Part shown: piece after piece, positions 39,796 through 44,598 of the stretch
How positions within the stretch are numbered: position 1 is the first letter of the stretch
How the letters are laid out: each line of letters starts with the position of its first letter
Source: an uncultured Dorea sp.
GTDB lineage: Bacteria > Bacillota > Clostridia > Lachnospirales > Lachnospiraceae
Assembly (NCBI GenBank): GCA_910587575.1
Contig: CAJULU010000023.1
Coordinates: 1-44,598, forward strand
DNA length: 44,598 bases
Reading direction: 5' to 3'
Translations under genes and position numbers: made by a program
The notes under the pieces: model-generated
The model's input: the letters and a program-made list of their open reading frames with translations, nothing else
What the model was told of the DNA's origin: nothing
Database searches by the model: none

Positions 39796-41136
39796 CTAAT
39801 CTGCAAAACAGATACGCTTCAACAGCTTCCGTGTATCAGACAAAGCCGTATAATTCACCAGCACATACAGATCCCTGCTGCCCTTCTCCATGTATCTGCG
39901 CACCGCTTTCTCCACATCCGGCTCAAGTTCTGACCGGATTCCCGCATATTTGAGCCTCAGTCCCAGATCCCGGCAGCGGATACCGCTGGCCGTAACAGTC
40001 CCCGTATCCACTCCCTTAAGCCGCTCGAAATCCACATCCCACAGCCAGGAAATATCTGCCCCGTCCTGGTCATTGTCATTAATTACCACGATCAGTTCCT
40101 TAGGCAGCGGATCCTTCACCATCACCTCAATATTCTGGTTAAACCCAGTGGGATTCTTTGCCAGATTCAATACGATTCTCCTGCCCCGAATCCGGAATTC
40201 TTCCATCCTTCCATTCTTTGGCTGAAATCTGGCAAGCGCCTGCCGGAACTGCCCTGCATTCCCCCCTCCTGTCCTTACTGCCGCATACGCCGCAAGAATA
40301 TTATACACATTATAAAATCCTCTCTGTTCTGACCGGATTCGCTTGTCTTCCACCGTAAATGCAATCCCATTCCCAACCTTAACCTTTTGTGCCTCATAAT
40401 GGATAACAGGCCTTCGGAATCCGCAGCCAGGGCAAAGATAATCTCCAAGCTGTCCATAGTGGTAAAACCGATAGAGAAGCTTTGCACCGCAGTTTCTGCA
40501 GAATCTCCCTTCCCGGATTTCTTTTGTCTGGGTGTCCGTATTCACTCGTTCACTGATTCCGTATGTGACAAATTCGTTGCCGCTTTCCATGGCAAGATAC
40601 GCCGACAGAGGATCGTCCCCGTTGACAATCAGCTTCATCCGGGGAGCCATGCGCATAACCCTGTCCAGAATCTTCATCGTAAGGTCAATCTCCCCATACC
40701 GGTCAAGCTGATCCCGGAACAGGTTCGTAAGCACCATATAATCTGGCTGGAAATATCTGAATACTTTCCGTGTTGACACTTCATCAATCTCAATACATGC
40801 ATAATCTGCACAAAGTTCCCCGTTCACCCTGGCGCCCAGAGCAAATGCCGCTGCAACACCATTCAGCATATTGGAACCGGTGTGATTGCAGATTACCTGA
40901 TATCCTTCTGCCTCCAGGGCCGTACAGAGCAGATTATTTACCGTTGTCTTCCCGTTCGTTCCGCATACGGCAAAAACCGCCCTTCTCACCTGGCCCGCCA
41001 GTTCCTGTAAGATAGACGGACAGATCCAGAGGGCAATCTTTCCCGCCCAAGTGACACCCTGCCGATGAAAAATATGGACGCAAATCTTTTCTGTTACTTT
41101 CGCCGCCCAGACGGCAAGCATTCTGCGTAGCTTCAT
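39796..41136 (-). CDS. murT: Lipid II isoglutaminyl synthase, MurT subunit
   Basis: A Mur ligase-like ATPase partner of GatD. 446 residues. N-terminal ALWICPSILQELAGQVRRAV, Walker A in AVCGTNGKTTVNNLL (about 57-71), and CIEIDEVSTRKVFRYFQPDY with LTNLFRDQLDRYGE. An inserted Cys4 zinc ribbon is CRNCGAKLLYRF...YLCPGC (about 205-235), a MurT hallmark. The C-terminal DUF1727 domain has NLAKNPTGFNQNIEV, VVINDNDQDGADISWLWDVD and DLYVLVNYTAL. It is first in murT-gatD. A truncated REP-like repeat lies upstream. Confidence 0.96.
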   Translation of the reverse strand: MKLRRMLAVWAAKVTEKICVHIFHRQGVTWAGKIALWICPSILQELAGQVRRAVFAVCGTNGKTTVNNLLCTALEAEGYQVICNHTGSNMLNGVAAAFALGARVNGELCADYACIEIDEVSTRKVFRYFQPDYMVLTNLFRDQLDRYGEIDLTMKILDRVMRMAPRMKLIVNGDDPLSAYLAMESGNEFVTYGISERVNTDTQTKEIREGRFCRNCGAKLLYRFYHYGQLGDYLCPGCGFRRPVIHYEAQKVKVGNGIAFTVEDKRIRSEQRGFYNVYNILAAYAAVRTGGGNAGQFRQALARFQPKNGRMEEFRIRGRRIVLNLAKNPTGFNQNIEVMVKDPLPKELIVVINDNDQDGADISWLWDVDFERLKGVDTGTVTASGIRCRDLGLRLKYAGIRSELEPDVEKAVRRYMEKGSRDLYVLVNYTALSDTRKLLKRICFAD

Positions 41137-41161
41137 GATTCAAGTCATTCCTTCTTCTTTT

Positions 41162-41190
41162 GTATACCCAGAGGGCACACCTTATTGGAC
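41162..41190 (+). repeat. REP-like repeat, truncated copy E
   Basis: GTATACCCAGAGGGCACACC followed directly by TTATTGGACGA. It has the outer segment of the repeat found at 38651-38710 with the central hairpin missing. Confidence 0.6.
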
Positions 41191-41229
41191 GATAATCTGT
41201 TTTTTCATTCTAGCATAGGTATATCTTAT

Positions 41230-42237
41230 TTATGCTTTTAAATATTGCTTAATTTCAAATCTTAATCTATTAAAAACAACCATATTAAACATCAGCAGAA
41301 TCCCGCATACTCCGACTGTCATCCCCAGGATACCAGCCAGACTGCCTAACATCCGGGAATCTGCATAATAGAGGGGATGGTTCAGAAGCGAAAGAAACGC
41401 CTCTTTCTTCTCGTCAAAAAGCTGTGTCCAGAACGGAAAGTCTGACCATGCGGACGGTACATAATCATCGGAGAAATGAAGACTCATAAGCAGCAGAACG
41501 CATATTCCTCCAAAGCCGGCGATTGGAATCAGGAACCGGAACGGCTCCGGTATCACTCTCCTGATGCGTCCAAGGAACAGAAACAAAACCACCCACAGAG
41601 GCAGAGATAACAGGATTCTTCCTATCCCCAGATACAGGTCGCATTCTGAGATCCATCCCTTCTCTTCCATAAGAATTCCCGCCAGTCTCTGCCGCACCAC
41701 CGACAGGGGAATCCCCGGCGCTAAAGCCCGCAGACATGCGTACGTCTTCCCCGGCTTTCCCTGTATCATACAGATCTGTCCGTCCAGATCCACGATCCCC
41801 CGCACAATATACAGGCTGTTCCCCAGAACCACCTGTTCTCCTGTAACCTCGAAGGAGCCGAACAGAGAATCTGCCGTCTTCCTGCTAAGCACGCAGCCTT
41901 TCGGGTCACTGTCTGTCACATAAGTGCCCGCCATCAGCCTGTCTGGAGTAACCAGATTCATATTGCCTGCCGTCTCGATCAGCTTCACCTTGCTTTCCCG
42001 GTTCAGATCCTCATTTTTCAGAACCTTCCCCCTGGATTCCCGAAACAGGGCAATATCCAGGATTTCCCGCTTTGCATCTTCAGATGCACGTTCCCAGAAA
42101 TCTGCAATCTGCTCCCTGGTCAGAGTGTTTTCCAAATAATAGAATCCGCTCTGTCCTTCCAGTGCGGCAAGTCTTGCATACAGACCCGCTTCTGCCCCTA
42201 TCATACATCCCAGGAAGACCAGCAGAAAAATCCTCAC
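41230..42237 (-). CDS. MacB/FtsX-like ABC transporter membrane protein
   Basis: 335 residues starting at GTG 42237; no good ribosome binding site is seen, and it probably relies on coupling to the adaptor gene ending 12 bp upstream. One N-terminal membrane helix (IFLLVFLGCMIGAEAGLYAR) is followed by a ~180-residue extracellular region. That region has the LMAGTYVTDSDPKGCVLSRK and FEVTGEQVVLGNSLYIVRGI pieces typical of a MacB periplasmic core. Three C-terminal helices follow (IGRILLSLPLWVVLFLFLG; FLIPIAGFGGICVLLLMSLH; LGMTVGVCGILLMFNMVVF). No ATPase is in the window. The export substrate is unknown. Confidence 0.6.
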   Translation of the reverse strand: MRIFLLVFLGCMIGAEAGLYARLAALEGQSGFYYLENTLTREQIADFWERASEDAKREILDIALFRESRGKVLKNEDLNRESKVKLIETAGNMNLVTPDRLMAGTYVTDSDPKGCVLSRKTADSLFGSFEVTGEQVVLGNSLYIVRGIVDLDGQICMIQGKPGKTYACLRALAPGIPLSVVRQRLAGILMEEKGWISECDLYLGIGRILLSLPLWVVLFLFLGRIRRVIPEPFRFLIPIAGFGGICVLLLMSLHFSDDYVPSAWSDFPFWTQLFDEKKEAFLSLLNHPLYYADSRMLGSLAGILGMTVGVCGILLMFNMVVFNRLRFEIKQYLKA

Positions 42238-42248
42238 CAGATATGGTT

Positions 42249-43583
42249 TTATTCGCTTAAACGTACCCTGTCACCCTCTTTCACATATTTGCTGGATTCC
42301 GTGATAAGCTTTGCCTCCTGGGACAGATTTGTTTCCACGGCCACAGAATGATCATCCTTGTTCAGAACCGTTACATTGACCTTTACCGCAGTATAGGATT
42401 CGCCCAGGATTCCTGGCTTCATCTCTGCAATCAGCACATAGCTGCTTCCCCCGGACTCCCGGAGGGCGGACAGGGGGACCAGCATATCATAACTGCTTTC
42501 AGACCTGCGGCTGTACTGGTAGGTCAGACCCGTTCCCATACGGTAAGAATTTTCCGGCAGCGGCGCATGCCAGACATACCGTCCTTCTTCGTCCTGCCCT
42601 ACCCGGTCAATGGCAAGGGTCTGTTTCTTCGCCTCTCCCTGGATGGAAACCTCGATTTCATCCCCCGCCTTTACGGCTGCAATCTTTTCCTCTGGTATCA
42701 CGCCGCACGCCTCTGCGCTGCCGACCACCAGTACAATCTGTTCTTCCCCCGTGGTAACGCTTCCTTCCGGCGCACCGGCAGACTCGAACACCCCGTCAGC
42801 CTGGGCGGTTACGATTCCCCCGGCCTCCTTTAACCTGGAAATCTTATCCATCTTATCCTGCAATGCCGTAAGTTCCACCTGCATTTCATTTTGCGCCATC
42901 TGGGAGGCCTTCTCGGCTGCGACATCATTTGCCTGGCTGTTGGCCTCGTCCTGCTGGGCGATCTGATAAGCCCCCTGGGCGGACCGGTATGCCCTCTGGG
43001 CTGCCTGCAAGGCAGTATATGCCGCATCCATTTCTGACCGGAGACGCTGCCGTTCCTCTTCCAGCGCCGGATCCTCCCCGGCGTCGGCAGGAAGCCTGGC
43101 CTCTACTTCCTCATACTGGTTCTGGGCCTGCTGATAGGTAAGCTGGGCCTCACTGAGCGCATCTGCCGCTTCGTCAAGGGTAAGTCCGGCCTGGGCTGTG
43201 GCCGGCGTTCTCTCCTGGGCCGTTCCCAGGATCCGCTGCTGCTCCATCCGGTATTTCAGTTTTTCAATCTCCTGGGCCTGCTGCGCAGACTTTTCTTCCA
43301 GAAAGCCCAGGTCAAACTGCACGATCCCATCGCCTGCATGTACGGCATTCCCAGGATCCGCCAGGATATCCACCACCTTCTGCCCCTCTGGCAGGGACTG
43401 GTACACCTTATCCTTTGCCTGGATGGTTCCCTCTCCCGTAAATTCATCCACAAGACTGCCCCGGCTGGTTCCTTCCGTCTTGACCTTTGCCACCGTCATG
43501 GAAGCGGCCCCGCGGGCAATCAGTGTGCAGCAGATCATTACAATAAAAAAAGACAAGATTATCTTCACAATTTTTTGTTTCAT
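42249..43583 (-). CDS. HlyD/RND-type efflux adaptor (membrane fusion protein)
   Basis: 444 residues from ATG 43583 (AAGGAG 5 nt upstream). An N-terminal membrane anchor (IVKIILSFFIVMICCTLIAR) is followed by a biotinyl-lipoyl-like half (GSLVDEFTGEGTIQAKDKVY, GQKVVDILADPGNAVHAGDG) and a long coiled-coil hairpin (about 95-245, rich in Gln/Ala/Glu). The second lipoyl half has IVTAQADGVFESAGAPEGSV, and a beta-barrel domain (SIQGEAKKQTLAIDRVG) precedes a C-terminal membrane-proximal domain. In Gram-positives such adaptors serve MacB-type exporters. The next gene encodes a MacB/FtsX-like protein. Confidence 0.85.
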   Translation of the reverse strand: MKQKIVKIILSFFIVMICCTLIARGAASMTVAKVKTEGTSRGSLVDEFTGEGTIQAKDKVYQSLPEGQKVVDILADPGNAVHAGDGIVQFDLGFLEEKSAQQAQEIEKLKYRMEQQRILGTAQERTPATAQAGLTLDEAADALSEAQLTYQQAQNQYEEVEARLPADAGEDPALEEERQRLRSEMDAAYTALQAAQRAYRSAQGAYQIAQQDEANSQANDVAAEKASQMAQNEMQVELTALQDKMDKISRLKEAGGIVTAQADGVFESAGAPEGSVTTGEEQIVLVVGSAEACGVIPEEKIAAVKAGDEIEVSIQGEAKKQTLAIDRVGQDEEGRYVWHAPLPENSYRMGTGLTYQYSRRSESSYDMLVPLSALRESGGSSYVLIAEMKPGILGESYTAVKVNVTVLNKDDHSVAVETNLSQEAKLITESSKYVKEGDRVRLSE

Positions 43584-43585
43584 AG

Positions 43586-44434
43586 TCACTCCTTAAGCCC
43601 AGACGCCTCAATCCCTTTCTGTAGATAATCCCTCCCCCACAAGAATCCCAGCACAGCCGGAATCATCATAATTACCGAAGCCACAAAGGAAGCGCTCATC
43701 TGATCTGCCGTGATATCCGGCAGATAAAGGGATAGGGGAAGTTTTGACTTTGTTTTCAGAAATGTCATGGGAGCCTCCATCGCATTCCAGTATTCGAGAA
43801 AATTCAAAATCAATGCGGAAATGATTCCCGGACTGCCAAGAGGGATACCGATCCGCAGGAAAATCGCCAGATCTCCCGCACCGTCCACCTGTGCCGCTTC
43901 CAATACTTCTTTGGGAATTGCCCGGAAGAATTTTTCCATAATGAACACTGGAAAAGTTGAGAAGATTCCCGGCAGGATCACAGCCAGGTGGGTATCCAGA
44001 AGGGATAGCTCTGACAATACCAGATAACTGGAAACCATCGTTACCTGGAAGGGCATGACCATCAGAATCATATACATGACAAACAATGGCTTCCTTCCCC
44101 GAAACTCGTATCTGGCAAACGCCCATGCCGCCATGGTCCCAACCACCGTCTGTCCCGCCAGAATGGAACACACCTGTTTCACCGAATTCCAGAACATCAC
44201 GAAGAAATCCGGAGAATCCAGCAGAAGTTCCACATAAGGCCTCAGGGTCGGATATACGGGGAGAAGCCTTGCCGACATCTTCCCCGTGCCATCCCCTAAG
44301 ACAGCGCGGTATGCCTCTTTCAGCTCCTGCGGCCCCATCATCGAATTGCATACCATCATCAATACCGGCAGAACCATCAGGAATCCTGCCGCACTTAAGA
44401 CTGCGTACCCAGGCAGATACTTTCTCCACCGCAT
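43586..44434 (-). CDS. Carbohydrate ABC transporter permease, MalG type
   Basis: 282 residues with six predicted membrane helices, beginning YLPGYAVLSAAGFLMVLPVL and including VGTMAAWAFARYEFRGRKPL, MYMILMVMPFQVTMVSSYLV, and a last helix SFVASVIMMIPAVLGFLWGR. The cytoplasmic EAA loop that contacts the ATPase is PKEVLEAAQVDGAGDLAIFL followed by RIGIPLGSPGI. The solute is unknown. It overlaps no neighbour: the MalF-type gene ends 18 bp upstream and the HlyD-type adaptor starts 2 bp after its stop, so all are probably in one operon. Confidence 0.92.
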   Translation of the reverse strand: MRWRKYLPGYAVLSAAGFLMVLPVLMMVCNSMMGPQELKEAYRAVLGDGTGKMSARLLPVYPTLRPYVELLLDSPDFFVMFWNSVKQVCSILAGQTVVGTMAAWAFARYEFRGRKPLFVMYMILMVMPFQVTMVSSYLVLSELSLLDTHLAVILPGIFSTFPVFIMEKFFRAIPKEVLEAAQVDGAGDLAIFLRIGIPLGSPGIISALILNFLEYWNAMEAPMTFLKTKSKLPLSLYLPDITADQMSASFVASVIMMIPAVLGFLWGRDYLQKGIEASGLKE

Positions 44435-44452
44435 TGTTTCCCGCCTTTCATT

Positions 44453-44598
44453 TTATTCCTGTCTCTCGTTCCATTGCTCCAGCAGACAGAGCAGGATACT
44501 GACCACCGCCGCCATCATCACCGCCCCTGCGCTCATTTTCTGGATATCCAGCTTCGTGAACCAGTTATTGAACAGATGCTGCAGCATATATATGCTCT
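44453..44598 (-). CDS. MalF-type sugar permease, C-terminal fragment
   Basis: The minus strand enters from the right edge with an open frame of 47 codons ending at TAA 44453-44455. The tail reads IYMLQHLFNNWFTKLDIQKM, a membrane helix SAGAVMMAAVVSILLCLLEQ, then WNERQE. The amphipathic segment plus last helix and the position just upstream of a MalG-type gene fit the end of the paired MalF-type permease. The family call is mainly by context. Confidence 0.65.
   Translation of the reverse strand, partial: SIYMLQHLFNNWFTKLDIQKMSAGAVMMAAVVSILLCLLEQWNERQE

Overview
The window comes from a low-to-mid GC Gram-positive genome, almost certainly a Clostridia member of the Lachnospiraceae type. The genus cannot be fixed from sequence alone. 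Supporting evidence: a one-piece tmRNA whose tag ends in ELAYAA, a CIRCE-controlled hsp20, a secG-rnr-smpB cluster, the murT-gatD pair, a T-box tyrS leader, an AICAR transformylase paired with an archaeal-type PurO cyclohydrolase, strong GGAGG ribosome binding sites and a CptIN-like type III toxin-antitoxin locus.

Layout: 1-117 is the tail of a BrnA-like antitoxin. Positions 169-7250 carry ssrA, a DUF1905 gene, hsp20, a zinc-ribbon membrane protein, a frameshifted small gene, smpB, rnr, secG and eno, so tmRNA, SmpB and RNase R all lie within 5.5 kb. Positions 7425-18024 are housekeeping: a YitT membrane protein, glmM, purH/purO, a lipoprotein, an MGMT-like protein, rarA, an Lsa-type ABC-F gene behind a long attenuation leader, greA, and a DUF2975/XRE pair. 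Positions 18370-23458 hold a Uma2 protein, a SanA-like protein, bioB with a BirA-type operator, and an iron alcohol dehydrogenase plus aldehyde dehydrogenase.

Positions 23567-32150 look like an AT-rich accessory island. It has a giant 1767-residue ATPase followed one base later by a 354-residue protein with two RX4H (HEPN-like) motifs. The ATPase start codon sits in the loop of a perfect 41-bp inverted repeat. Next come a DUF4160/DUF2442 pair, an intact HigA-type antitoxin with a decayed HigB toxin, and a CptIN-like locus whose toxin appears to have lost its ATG. I regard the ATPase plus HEPN-like pair and its inverted-repeat switch as the best candidate for an undescribed, probably defensive, system.

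Positions 32333-44598 return to core genes on the minus strand: rpsI-rplM, a T-box controlled tyrS with an M15 peptidase, a GH20 hexosaminidase with an AraC regulator, tRNA-Ser(CGA), gatD-murT, and a partial operon of sugar ABC permeases followed by an HlyD-type adaptor and a MacB/FtsX-like membrane protein. A dispersed ~60-bp REP-like palindromic repeat occurs near 1.6, 38.6 (two tandem copies), 39.0 and 41.2 kb. One copy supplies the stop codon of gatD.
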